From positions 1-50,464 of the forward strand of contig CAKSTB010000021.1 in assembly GCA_934490165.1 (NCBI GenBank): 50,464 bases of DNA, written 5' to 3'. This stretch comes from an uncultured Ruminiclostridium sp. (GTDB lineage Bacteria > Bacillota > Clostridia > Oscillospirales > Ruminococcaceae). Below, one piece after another: positions 41,413 through 50,445 of the stretch. The notes under the pieces are model-generated. The model did not search any database and had not been told where the DNA came from. It was given only the letters and a program-made list of their open reading frames with translations. A program made the translations under genes and the position numbers. The first letter of the stretch is position 1. Every line of letters starts with the position of its first letter.

Positions 41413-42504
41413 TTATTTCTTCTTCCCGGCTGAACCCGCTGTGCTGAACTTTTTACCGCTCTCAGCCGTTTCGTAAAAATCGGCAATAAGCTTCATCAGC
41501 TTGCCGTCAAGCTCGTAGTATATCTGCTTATCGACCTTTTCACTGAACAATTCTCTTCTATTCTTGTTAGTCCTTTGATTTTTCGGATAGGTCGCTTCAA
41601 ACAGCGCGTCAAGCTGAGCCTTATGCTTTATCGCCCTCTCGCTGTCAAGCGAATTGTGCCCCTTGTGCTTTTCCGTCACAAGCGTTATATTCTCATTTTT
41701 GTCTACGTTTGCAAGCACGCTGTTCTTAAGGCTTATCGTCTTGTCGTCCGTGCTGTGCAGTATAAGAAACTTAGTTCCGTTTGCGCTCGCCCTTGCAATG
41801 CCCTTATGCGCGGTATATCCCGCCGCCTTGCCGTATTTAATACGCTCGTACAGCTTTATGTAGGCTTTCAGGACATATATCCACCTGCCCATCATTGCAG
41901 AACCCTCTTCAAGCACCATTTCGCTTGTGCTGTTAAAGCCGCTCTGTACAAATACCGCCCTGATATCGTAAAGATGATAGCAGTGCACCGCAGACACCGC
42001 ATAGCCGCCCCAGCTGTGACCGAAAAGGTACAGCGGCAGTGTGTTTGTCTTTGTGACATAACTCAGCGCCGCGTCAAGATCTTCAGCCGACTGAGGAAGT
42101 CCGCGCAGTGATTTTCCGCCGCTTAAATGGCTTCCGCTGTTGTCAAAGGCGAATATCATATATCCGCGCCTTGCAAAATACGCTATCTCGGGCAGATAAT
42201 CAAGCTGTCCGTCAAATATGCCGTGTGAGAACACTATAAGTCCTCTGAAGCTGTCGTAACCCTCATCGTGATAATAAAACCCGGTGTACTTATAGCCGCG
42301 CTTTGACGGAAATGTGACAGGATCGCTTATAAGACCCTTATAATCCTTAAGGTCGGGTAGGTGTGCCGAGTCGTATATCTCAAATCGCTTTCCGAAAACG
42401 CTCTCATAGAGTATCGCCGACAGCAGAAGGGATATTGTCATTATCAGCAGTACCGCGCCGAGAATGATACCCACTGCCGACAACACCGAAAGAAAAACGT
42501 CCAC
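41413..42504 (-). CDS. Membrane-anchored alpha/beta hydrolase
   Basis: 363 aa. One N-terminal transmembrane helix (~8-33) and an alpha/beta hydrolase domain. Nucleophile S164 lies in GHSWGG; an acid residue is likely in HSTDDKT and the histidine in KHKGHNS. VFSHGIFDG supplies the oxyanion region. It resembles serine aminopeptidase S33/BAAT-type hydrolases; the substrate is unknown. The start is GTG, preceded by AAGGAGG. It lies 12 bp after glmU and is probably cotranscribed with it. Confidence 0.88.
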   Translation of the reverse strand: MDVFLSVLSAVGIILGAVLLIMTISLLLSAILYESVFGKRFEIYDSAHLPDLKDYKGLISDPVTFPSKRGYKYTGFYYHDEGYDSFRGLIVFSHGIFDGQLDYLPEIAYFARRGYMIFAFDNSGSHLSGGKSLRGLPQSAEDLDAALSYVTKTNTLPLYLFGHSWGGYAVSAVHCYHLYDIRAVFVQSGFNSTSEMVLEEGSAMMGRWIYVLKAYIKLYERIKYGKAAGYTAHKGIARASANGTKFLILHSTDDKTISLKNSVLANVDKNENITLVTEKHKGHNSLDSERAIKHKAQLDALFEATYPKNQRTNKNRRELFSEKVDKQIYYELDGKLMKLIADFYETAESGKKFSTAGSAGKKK

Positions 42505-42516
42505 TGCTTTTCCTCC

Positions 42517-43899
42517 TTATGCTTTTCTGATACGCTTCTTGTTCTTTTCCCAGTTTTCTATAATTCTTGTCTGACCACGCTCCACCGCAAGAGAATCCGC
42601 AGGAACGTCCTCTGTTATAGTCGAGCCTGCCGCAGTTGTCGCATTATCACCGATAGTAACAGGCGCTACCATATTGGTGTTACAGCCGATAAATGCGTTA
42701 TCGCCTATTGTAGTACGGTACTTCTTTATACCGTCATAGTTTGCCGTTACACAGCCGCAGCCGAAGTTTACACCCTTGCCGACATCGCTGTCGCCGATAT
42801 ATGTCAGGTGCGCTATGCAGGTGTTTATGCCGACCTCGGAGTTCTTTACTTCTACAAAGTCGCCGATCTTCACGCCGCTGTGCAGATGAGTATTCGGGCG
42901 CAGGTGTACAAACGGACCTGCTTTTGCACCGCTGTCTACCTTGCTCTCATGCGCCTGTACGTTGTTGAGGATAACGTTATCCTCTATAACGCAGTTTGAA
43001 ATATAGCTGTTAGGGCCTATCTCACAGCCGCTACCGATAACGGTGTGGCCCTTGATTATCGTATTCGGAAGAACTGTAGTATCGTGTCCGATCTTAACGT
43101 CCTTACCGATTATAATTCCGTCAGAGAGCGGAATGTCAACGCCATCGTCCATAAGGGCGGAAAGCTTTCTCTTTCTTGCGACTTCATTCAGTGCGGCAAG
43201 CTGACCGCGGCTGTTCGCGCCGAGTACAACGTCTGCGCTGTCTGCCGTGTATACGCCCTTCTTATCCGCAACACCGACCGTATCGGTAAGATAATATTCG
43301 CCTGCGGCATTGTTGTTGCCAAGCTTATCTAAAAGTCCCGACAGCTTTTCCGCCCTGAACCAGTAGATACCCGAGTTTATCTCCCTTACCCTTGCCTGCT
43401 CATTGTCGCAGTCCTTCTGCTCAACGATGGCTTTGAAAGTATCGTTTTCCTTGATTATTCTGCCGTAGCCTGTGGGGTTATCAACAATTGCGGAAACTAC
43501 CGTAACATCGTTGCCGCTGTTTCTGTGATACTCATAAGAGCCTGTTATTGTGTCTGCGTCAATAAACGGAGCGTCGCCGTAAGCTACAAGTATATCCGCA
43601 TTCTCTGCCTGTGCCTTTTCTATAAAGGGCTTTGCCTGCATTACTGCGTGACCCGTACCGAGCCTTTCCGCCTGCTCAAATGTGGGGTATTCGCCAAGCG
43701 TTTCAAGATAAGCGGTTACCTGTTCCTTGTGAGCGCCGACAATTACTGCGGTATAGTCAATGCCTGCGCTCTTTACTGCATCAAGCACCCAACCGAGCAT
43801 AGGCTGAAACAGCACTTCGGCAAGTACTTTCGGTTTATCGGACTTCATTCTCTTGCCGTCACCTGCGGCAAGTATTACAGCGTATTTTGCGTTATTCAA
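42517..43899 (-). CDS. glmU: Bifunctional UDP-GlcNAc pyrophosphorylase / GlcN-1-P acetyltransferase
   Basis: 460 aa. Makes UDP-N-acetylglucosamine for peptidoglycan. The N-terminal nucleotidyltransferase has LAAGDGKRMKSDKPKVL and AYGDAPFID; the C-terminal left-handed beta helix (~250-450) has FVEVKNSEVG, HLTYIGDSDVG and NFGCGCVTANYDG. The start appears to be TTG 43899, 10 nt after AAAGGA. Length is normal. Confidence 0.96.
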   Translation of the reverse strand: MNNAKYAVILAAGDGKRMKSDKPKVLAEVLFQPMLGWVLDAVKSAGIDYTAVIVGAHKEQVTAYLETLGEYPTFEQAERLGTGHAVMQAKPFIEKAQAENADILVAYGDAPFIDADTITGSYEYHRNSGNDVTVVSAIVDNPTGYGRIIKENDTFKAIVEQKDCDNEQARVREINSGIYWFRAEKLSGLLDKLGNNNAAGEYYLTDTVGVADKKGVYTADSADVVLGANSRGQLAALNEVARKRKLSALMDDGVDIPLSDGIIIGKDVKIGHDTTVLPNTIIKGHTVIGSGCEIGPNSYISNCVIEDNVILNNVQAHESKVDSGAKAGPFVHLRPNTHLHSGVKIGDFVEVKNSEVGINTCIAHLTYIGDSDVGKGVNFGCGCVTANYDGIKKYRTTIGDNAFIGCNTNMVAPVTIGDNATTAAGSTITEDVPADSLAVERGQTRIIENWEKNKKRIRKA

Positions 43900-43998
43900 A
43901 GTAAGTCATTCCTTTATCAGTTTTTGCGGCAGAACGCCGCTATATAAATATTATTGTCGCACATTTATCCGTATTTTTCAAGTGCTTTTTAAAAATAA

Positions 43999-44027
43999 TT
44001 GCTTTTTTCATCTCACTGTGGTAAAAT
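43999..44027 (+). promoter_or_regulatory. Putative promoter of the SecA-like/mnmE transcript
   Basis: TTGCTT (43999-44004), a 17-bp spacer and TAAAAT (44022-44027), 77 bp upstream of the ATG. Confidence 0.5.
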
Positions 44028-44104
44028 AAACGGTATAGACGGCTTTAAAATGCCGTTTCCACGGCACCTCTCTATTCTATTTCTATTCTGAAAGGACAGC
44101 AAAA

Positions 44105-46426
44105 ATGGCTGAAATAAATATATCCATCGACAAGATTCGCTCACTCGCAGAAGTAAGCACCGCAGAAGAGCTTAAAGACGGCACAGATATAAACGAGATA
44201 TTCGCCGCCTGCGTTATCGCAAGCAAGGAGCACCTCGGACTTATCCCCTATGACGAACAGCTCACCGCCGCATATGAACTCACCAAGGGCAGAATAACCG
44301 AGATGAAAACAGGCGAGGGTAAGACGCTCTGTGCCGCAATAGCCGCAAGCTATATGGCGAAATGCGGTCATAATGTCAGGATACTCACCTTTAACGAATA
44401 TCTCGCAAAGCGTGACAGCGAACGGATGAAGCCGATATATGACGCGCTCGGTATAAGCTCGGCTTGTATCCTGCATTCGACCGATATCGCAGACAAAAAA
44501 GAGCTGTACAAAAAGCAGATAGTATATATTACGGCAAGAGAGGCAGGCTTTGACTTCCTGCGTGACTTCGTTGCAAATACGCCCGAGGACTGCGTGCAGA
44601 CGGATTTCGACTTCTGCATAGCCGATGAAGCGGACAGTATGATGATAGACGAGGCACGAGTACCGCTTGTTATAGCGGGCGAAACCGCCGTAAAGCCCGA
44701 TGAAAAGCTGCCCGAGATCTACGAGTTCGTAAAAGACTTCGACAGCAGTATGTATGAGATAAACGAGGAGCTTGGCACTATCTACCTTACCGAAAAGGGC
44801 GAGGACAAGTGCGAGGAGCTTATAACGGACGGCTCGGGGCTTTATGACGAGGAGAACAACGAGCTTCTGATACGCATTACAGATTGCCTTAAAGCGTGCT
44901 TCCTACTTAAAAAGGACGTTGATTATATCGTCAAGGACGGCAATATAAGAATAATAGACGAGTTCACAGGCAGAGCGGCTGAGAACCGCCGTTATCCCGG
45001 CTCGTTACAGCCTGCCGTTGAACTTAAAGAGGGCATTACCTGCACAAGTCGCGGTGTTATTATGGGCGTTGTGCCTATGCAGTTCTATCTGCGCCGCTAC
45101 CCTCTTCTCAGCGGTATGACAGGCACAGCTAAAAGCTCCGAGGACGAGTTCTGGCAGTTATACGACCTTAAGGTGACAGTCATACCCACTCATACTCCTT
45201 GCAGACGTGTTGACCACCCCTATGAAGTTTATCTTACAAAGGCGGCTAAGGACAACGCTATTGTCGAATGTATAAAAGCCGCCCACGCAAAAAATCAGCC
45301 CGTGCTTGTCGGAACGTCAAGCATAGAGCTGAGCGAAGAGCTGAGCGACCGCCTTACAGCAGAGGGAATAACCGCAAACGTACTCAACGCAAAGAACGAT
45401 GAGCTTGAAGCCGAGATAATAAAAGAAGCCGGCAGACCGGGTGCTGTCACTATTTCTGCAAATATGTCGGGCAGAGGTGTTGACATAAAGCTCGGCGGCG
45501 CTGACGAATCGCAGAAAGATGAAGCAGTAGCGGCAGGCGGACTGCTGATACTCGGCACATTTATGAGCGAGAGCGAACGCGGCGATATGCAGCTGCGCGG
45601 CAGAAGCGGCAGACAGGGTGACATAGGCGAGAGCCGTTTCATAATCTCACTAGAAGACGAGATTATGACAAAGTACGAAATAAAGAAGCTTATCCCTAAA
45701 AGGCACTACCCCACCGCCGAAACAGGAAAACCCATAGATGATAAAATTGTACTGCGTGAGGTCGACCGTATCCAGCGTATAGCACAGGGCGACACACTCG
45801 AACTGCGCAAGCGTCTGCTTAAGTTTACTATGATAGGCGAAAAGCACCGTGACGCGGTTTTCGGCAGGAGAAGAGCTTTTCTGACAGGCGAGTCTAAGGT
45901 CGATATCTGGCAGAGCGAATTTTCCGATGATTATAACACCGCCGTACAGAAGTTCGGCGAGGATAATGTAAACGCTCTGCAAAAGCGCGTGATATTGCAG
46001 GTAATAAACGAATACTGGAGCGACTATCTCGATTATACGTCATATCTGCGTGACGGCATACACCTTACAAGAATAGGCGGAAAGAACCCCGCCGACGAGT
46101 TCAACATAACCTGCGAGGAATTTTTCTCGGGTATGGAAGAACAGGTGATAGACACTATGGGCGAGCGTCTTCAGACACTGCTCAGCCTTGATGATATAGA
46201 TGATTTTGTTATCAACACCCCCACCGAGCTGTGGACATATACGCTTAACGAAAGCGGCGAGGAACTGCTCAAAAAGAGCTTTATCGAAACCGCTCTTTCC
46301 GAAGAGGAAGAAGAGAGTTATTACGATAGCGGCGACGACGCGCAGGAAGACAGCACGGAAGAAACGACAGACGAAAAGCCCACAAAGAAAGGCTTTTTCG
46401 CTAAATTATTCGGTAAGAAGGATTAA
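44105..46426 (+). CDS. Divergent SecA-like (SecA2-type) preprotein translocase ATPase
   Basis: 773 aa, shorter than canonical SecA (usually 830-900 or more). DEAD motor motifs are present: Walker A MKTGEGKT (67-74), Walker B IADEADSMMIDEAR, NMSGRGVDIKLGG, and QLRGRSGRQGDIGESRF. The N-terminus before Walker A is short. The C-terminus lacks the SecB-binding CxCxSGxxxxxCH zinc motif and ends in an acidic stretch plus KKGFFAKLFGKKD. It is therefore probably a second, specialised SecA. No SecY2 or accessory Sec genes are adjacent. GAAAGGACAGC precedes the ATG. mnmE follows after 6 bp. Confidence 0.88.
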   Translation: MAEINISIDKIRSLAEVSTAEELKDGTDINEIFAACVIASKEHLGLIPYDEQLTAAYELTKGRITEMKTGEGKTLCAAIAASYMAKCGHNVRILTFNEYLAKRDSERMKPIYDALGISSACILHSTDIADKKELYKKQIVYITAREAGFDFLRDFVANTPEDCVQTDFDFCIADEADSMMIDEARVPLVIAGETAVKPDEKLPEIYEFVKDFDSSMYEINEELGTIYLTEKGEDKCEELITDGSGLYDEENNELLIRITDCLKACFLLKKDVDYIVKDGNIRIIDEFTGRAAENRRYPGSLQPAVELKEGITCTSRGVIMGVVPMQFYLRRYPLLSGMTGTAKSSEDEFWQLYDLKVTVIPTHTPCRRVDHPYEVYLTKAAKDNAIVECIKAAHAKNQPVLVGTSSIELSEELSDRLTAEGITANVLNAKNDELEAEIIKEAGRPGAVTISANMSGRGVDIKLGGADESQKDEAVAAGGLLILGTFMSESERGDMQLRGRSGRQGDIGESRFIISLEDEIMTKYEIKKLIPKRHYPTAETGKPIDDKIVLREVDRIQRIAQGDTLELRKRLLKFTMIGEKHRDAVFGRRRAFLTGESKVDIWQSEFSDDYNTAVQKFGEDNVNALQKRVILQVINEYWSDYLDYTSYLRDGIHLTRIGGKNPADEFNITCEEFFSGMEEQVIDTMGERLQTLLSLDDIDDFVINTPTELWTYTLNESGEELLKKSFIETALSEEEEESYYDSGDDAQEDSTEETTDEKPTKKGFFAKLFGKKD

Positions 46427-46432
46427 GATATA

Positions 46433-47806
46433 ATGGCAGACTGCATAGCGGCAATATCAACGCCTATGGCAAGCGGCGGCGTTTCGATGATAAGAATATC
46501 GGGAGCGGACGCATTGACAGTTGCGGCAAAGGTATTTATACCGAAATACCCCGCGCACGATATAGAAAAGATGGACGGCTATACCGCCGCATACGGTGAT
46601 ATCACGGCGGACGGCGCAAAGCTCGATGACGGCGTGCTTTTAATATTTCGTGCACCGCACAGCTATACCGGCGAAAACACAGCAGAGATAACCTGTCACG
46701 GCGGCATACACGTTACAAGGAGAGTTCTTCAAGCGGTGCTGGCGACAGGAGCAAGAATGGCTCAGGCAGGCGAGTTTACAAAGCAGGCGCTTGTAAACGG
46801 CAAGCTCTCGCTCACGGAAGCAGAGGGCGTGATCGACCTTATAAACGCGGGAAGCGATCAGCTGTTATCCTGTGCAAGGGCACAGACTGACGGCGCACTC
46901 TACCGCAGGATAGAGGCACTTTGCGAGCAGATAATTGCTATAACCTCGGAGATAGCCGTATGGATAGATTATCCCGATGAGAGCGAGGACGAGGACGAAA
47001 TAGCAAAGGCGGACTGGCTGAAAAGCGTGACCGCGGTAAAAGAAAATATCGACAGCCTTATAGCGACCTACGACTGCGGCGCGATACTGCGTGACGGAAT
47101 AACCGCCGCGATAGTCGGAAAGCCCAATGCAGGAAAGTCAACGCTTATGAACCTGCTGACAGGTGTGCAAAAGAGCATAGTCACCGATATTGAGGGCACT
47201 ACCCGCGATATTGTCGAGGACACCGTGCAGCTCGGCGATATAATGCTGAAGTTAGCCGACTGTGCAGGCATAAGAGAAACAGACGATACGGTAGAGAATA
47301 TCGGCGTACAGCGTATGATAGACCGCATAGGCACGGCACAGCTCATACTTGCGGTATTTGACGGCTCGAGAGAACTGTCCGACGATGACAAGCGGCTTAT
47401 AGGTCTGCTTTCGGGTAAGACGGTCATTCCGATAATAAACAAGTCCGACCTTGAAACAAGAGCGGACACGGCATATATTGAAGATAAGCTCGGCAAGGCG
47501 GTAATAATCAGCGCAAAGACAGGTGACGGTGCCGAAATGCTTGAACAGGCAATAAAGCAACGTTGCGGTATAAGTAAGCTCGACCCGGCGGCGGGATTCC
47601 TCGCAAACGAGCGCCAGCGGCAGTGTGCCTTATCGGCGCAGGCGGCAGTCAACAGAGCCTATAACGCGCTGTACGGCGGTATGACCGCAGACGTTGCGGG
47701 ACTTGAGCTTGAAGCGGCACTGAGCAGTCTGTATGAGCTGAGCGGCAAGACCGCAAGTGAAGAGGTAATAGACAGAATATTCTCGCGTTTTTGCGTAGGA
47801 AAATAG
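46433..47806 (+). CDS. mnmE: tRNA modification GTPase MnmE
   Basis: 457 aa. Works with MnmG to form cmnm5U at tRNA wobble uridines. The N-terminal folate-binding domain (IAAISTPMASGG), helical domain and inserted G domain (GKPNAGKST, DIEGTTRDI, NKSD) end with the essential C-terminal FCVGK. The usual partner mnmG is not in the window. Confidence 0.97.
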   Translation: MADCIAAISTPMASGGVSMIRISGADALTVAAKVFIPKYPAHDIEKMDGYTAAYGDITADGAKLDDGVLLIFRAPHSYTGENTAEITCHGGIHVTRRVLQAVLATGARMAQAGEFTKQALVNGKLSLTEAEGVIDLINAGSDQLLSCARAQTDGALYRRIEALCEQIIAITSEIAVWIDYPDESEDEDEIAKADWLKSVTAVKENIDSLIATYDCGAILRDGITAAIVGKPNAGKSTLMNLLTGVQKSIVTDIEGTTRDIVEDTVQLGDIMLKLADCAGIRETDDTVENIGVQRMIDRIGTAQLILAVFDGSRELSDDDKRLIGLLSGKTVIPIINKSDLETRADTAYIEDKLGKAVIISAKTGDGAEMLEQAIKQRCGISKLDPAAGFLANERQRQCALSAQAAVNRAYNALYGGMTADVAGLELEAALSSLYELSGKTASEEVIDRIFSRFCVGK

Positions 47807-47823
47807 ATACCGATCAAAAATAC

Positions 47824-47858
47824 ACGGGTATCGGCACTGCCGATACCCGTATTCCTTT
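47824..47858. terminator. Terminator between mnmE and the TPM gene
   Basis: A perfect 12-bp stem (ACGGGTATCGGC with its complement) and 3-nt loop lie between convergent genes. ATTCCTTTTC follows on plus; on minus the stem is followed by GTATTTTTG. Confidence 0.85.
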
Positions 47859-47872
47859 TCATTTGTATTTTA

Positions 47873-48703
47873 TCAGAATTTACCCGAACCGCCGCCGTGC
47901 GAACTACCCGAGGAGCTTGTATGAGAACCGCCGCCCGATGATGAGCTTGATTCGCTTTCACGCTCTGTTCTTGTTATCGTATTATAAAGATATACATCGC
48001 GGGAATTATCGAGCTTGAAGCTTTCAGGAACAATATAATCTGTTGCACCCGACTTGTAGTTCACGCTTTTCAGCTTGGACTTCATTATGCCGGAGCCGAT
48101 AAAGCCTATAATGATTCCCACTACAACGCTGATAACAACAGCTATGATGTAATCAGACGCATCCTTTTGCTGAGAGGCTACATAAGCGCTTCCGTGCTCG
48201 CTTTCGTAAGCCAGCATCTCATCGCACTTATCCGCATATCCCGTAAACGCATCAAAATAATTACCGTCGGACAGCTCGCTTTTTATCGTGCCGACTATGC
48301 TATCCCGATAATCTCCGAATGTTTTTACTGCCGAGCCTTTAGTGCTTACCGCCCAATCTCTGCTGTCAGAGAATACGGCAAATAATACACCGTTTTCGGC
48401 AAAGCCGTTATAATCATAATAATCATCGGCGTATTTGGTAGCGGAGCTGTATTCACCGAGATCTTCGTCAAGAACACAGGCAATGTCTACATTCCACTTT
48501 TCACTCAGCTTGTCAAGCTTTTCATTCAACTGCTCCAGCTGTTCATCTGAAAATGCACCGGTATAATCGACCGCTCTTGCGAGCTGTCTTTCTGTCGGGA
48601 TCTCTTTGTTCTGCCAATCACGGTTTACCTCCGCAAAGCAAGGAACGGCGATGCAGAATGTTATTATTGCCGCTGTCAGAACGGCTGTTATTTTCTTTAT
48701 CAT
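47873..48703 (-). CDS. TPM-domain membrane protein (YgcG-like)
   Basis: 276 aa. Signal peptide 1-24, TPM domain ~35-160 (DYTGAFSDEQLEQL, KWNVDIACVLDE, NGVLFAVF), a transmembrane helix (~187-209) and a Ser/Gly/His-rich tail ending HGGGSGKF. TPM domains are proposed phosphatase or chaperone-like modules facing outside. It starts 14 bp after the zinc-ribbon membrane protein, with which it probably acts. Confidence 0.9.
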   Translation of the reverse strand: MIKKITAVLTAAIITFCIAVPCFAEVNRDWQNKEIPTERQLARAVDYTGAFSDEQLEQLNEKLDKLSEKWNVDIACVLDEDLGEYSSATKYADDYYDYNGFAENGVLFAVFSDSRDWAVSTKGSAVKTFGDYRDSIVGTIKSELSDGNYFDAFTGYADKCDEMLAYESEHGSAYVASQQKDASDYIIAVVISVVVGIIIGFIGSGIMKSKLKSVNYKSGATDYIVPESFKLDNSRDVYLYNTITRTERESESSSSSGGGSHTSSSGSSHGGGSGKF

Positions 48704-48717
48704 CTGTCAATACCCCC

Positions 48718-49803
48718 TTACTTCAAAAAGAGAAGCCACGCTGCGCCGAAAGTCAATAAAGCGGCTATCAGCGCGATCAGTCCCGTCCAGCGCCAATAAG
48801 CGCCCTTATCCATAGGCAGATCGCCGACAAACTTTCCCGTCTGACCGTTCATTGCAAAATTATATACTTTACCGTTCCATTTTGCAGCTAAAAGCCATAC
48901 AGGGTAAAGCGCATACTTTACAGTACCGTTTGCAAGCTGGACCGATGAATTTTCAGGCGTTACCGTTGAATAACCCTCTGTTGTTTCAGTCAGCTTGTCA
49001 AGTGTGCTCTTTTTTACTCTGTCATTTGCTCTGGCATTTCCCGTCTGTGAGTCAACGTCATATTTATCCGCCATATAGCCGGACAGGTAAGCCGTATGAA
49101 ACGGCACTTCACCGTCTGCCGTAAACGGCTCGAGCGACTCTGTAAGATCATCCGCCAGCTTCGTCGAACCGTCAACCGGCACTCTTTCAAAGCTGAGCGA
49201 ACCACTGCGGAATAGTCTGTAATATGATGTCTTTGTGTAATTGTACTTTGAATCGCTCCATGTTTCCACTTTGGTCGCACGGTAATACGCCTGTGCATCT
49301 GCATCGGCATCATACAGCCAAAAAGGAACATATACACCCTTGACCTCTTCTATGTAGCTGTTGCTTCTGAAAGCCTTTGGCAGAAGCCTTTTCTTGCAAA
49401 GATGATTTTTAAAGCCCTCTTTTGCCGCTTCTTTGTCAAGCTTGAACGGGATAATTATATCCGGACGCTTGTCGCCTGCAAACTGACCCGTCATAACAAC
49501 GGGACTTCCGCAATATGGGCATTCGGAAGCGCCGGTTGTTTCGTCACAGACGATCTGACCGCCGCAGGAATTACAGAGGTAAACCTTCTGACCGTCAAGC
49601 TCCCCCTTCATCCATTCGTTTCCGGGCTGACTTGACCAGTCCATCATGTCCGGTTTTTCTTCTTTGAGGATATCATCGTTTTCTTTAAGTGTTTCTGCGT
49701 CAAATTCATTGTCACAATAAGGACATTTCATCTTCTGCACGTCTGTATCGAACTGTAACGGTCCGCCACAGCACGGGCACTTATATTCGAGTATAGCTCC
49801 CAT
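48718..49803 (-). CDS. Double zinc-ribbon membrane protein
   Basis: 361 aa. Zinc ribbon 1 uses C9/C12 and C27/C30; ribbon 2 (~70-100) has CNSCGG and CPYCGS. A large soluble domain of unknown fold follows, then a C-terminal transmembrane helix (~338-359). ATG 49803 was chosen because GAAAGGAAA precedes it, over the in-frame ATG at 49839. Such proteins commonly pair with TPM-domain proteins in Firmicutes; function unknown. Confidence 0.85.
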   Translation of the reverse strand: MGAILEYKCPCCGGPLQFDTDVQKMKCPYCDNEFDAETLKENDDILKEEKPDMMDWSSQPGNEWMKGELDGQKVYLCNSCGGQIVCDETTGASECPYCGSPVVMTGQFAGDKRPDIIIPFKLDKEAAKEGFKNHLCKKRLLPKAFRSNSYIEEVKGVYVPFWLYDADADAQAYYRATKVETWSDSKYNYTKTSYYRLFRSGSLSFERVPVDGSTKLADDLTESLEPFTADGEVPFHTAYLSGYMADKYDVDSQTGNARANDRVKKSTLDKLTETTEGYSTVTPENSSVQLANGTVKYALYPVWLLAAKWNGKVYNFAMNGQTGKFVGDLPMDKGAYWRWTGLIALIAALLTFGAAWLLFLK

Positions 49804-49851
49804 ATAATGTAATTTCCTTTCGTTTTTGGTAAATATCATACTGATGTTTTT

Positions 49852-49880
49852 AGTATATCATATAAACAGAGGTCGCGCAA
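49852..49880 (-). promoter_or_regulatory. Putative promoter of the zinc-ribbon/TPM operon
   Basis: On the minus strand TTGCGC (49875-49880), a 17-bp spacer and TATACT (49852-49857), 49 bp upstream of the chosen ATG. Confidence 0.5.
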
Positions 49881-49907
49881 TACACAAATGGGTAATTTTT
49901 TATATTC

Positions 49908-49933
49908 TGTAACGCGTTACATTACCGATCGGT
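49908..49933. promoter_or_regulatory. Two adjacent perfect palindromes (candidate operators)
   Basis: TGTAACGCGTTACA (49908-49921) and ACCGATCGGT (49924-49933) are separated by two bases and lie 28 bp upstream of the -35 of the zinc-ribbon gene. They look like dimeric regulator sites. The regulator is unknown. The rest of 49934-50176 shows no gene or structure. Confidence 0.5.
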
Positions 49934-50176
49934 CGCTTAGACAATGACTCTTTTTGTGTGTTGATTGCGGCTTGAGTCTGACTTTAGCAAATTGCCGTGA
50001 TATAAAGACTATATTATTGCATTCAAGGAAATGATGTTCGGAAATTTAATTTTTATCCGAAGTAAAAGACACGCAAAGCTACATTGAGGAACAGTCGGCG
50101 CTATAAACAAAAATACTTTCGCTTATTTTTGCGGTGTGTGAGTTTATTAAAATGGGTTGTGACACAATTCCTCGGT

Positions 50177-50445
50177 TTATCAAATTTCATTAAAATTACA
50201 ATGCGACATATTAAAAAATGTCAAAACAATAAATATACAGCCAACACCGCTGAAAACAGTTTCCATACCGATAAGTTGTTAATAATTTCGTGAGTGTATC
50301 AGTGCAACTGCACTGTCACCGAAATTTCCAAAAGACGCACTATCCAAAGATATCTGTACAGTCCCCCGGGTCGAACAGAGCGTCAGCGTCCCGCTTACGG
50401 CGGCTTTTCAAACGCAATCGTTTGTGTGTCTTATAGCCAACACCC
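50177..50445 (-). repeat. Intergenic repeat module B, copy 2 (inverted)
   Basis: Inverted match to 41094-41364 over its full length, including the GACACACAAACGA segment at the far end. A TTGACA-like box and a TGTAAT box 18 bp apart lie within it on the minus strand; in copy 1 the counterpart is less good. It runs almost to the window edge, so the true element may extend beyond. Confidence 0.88.
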
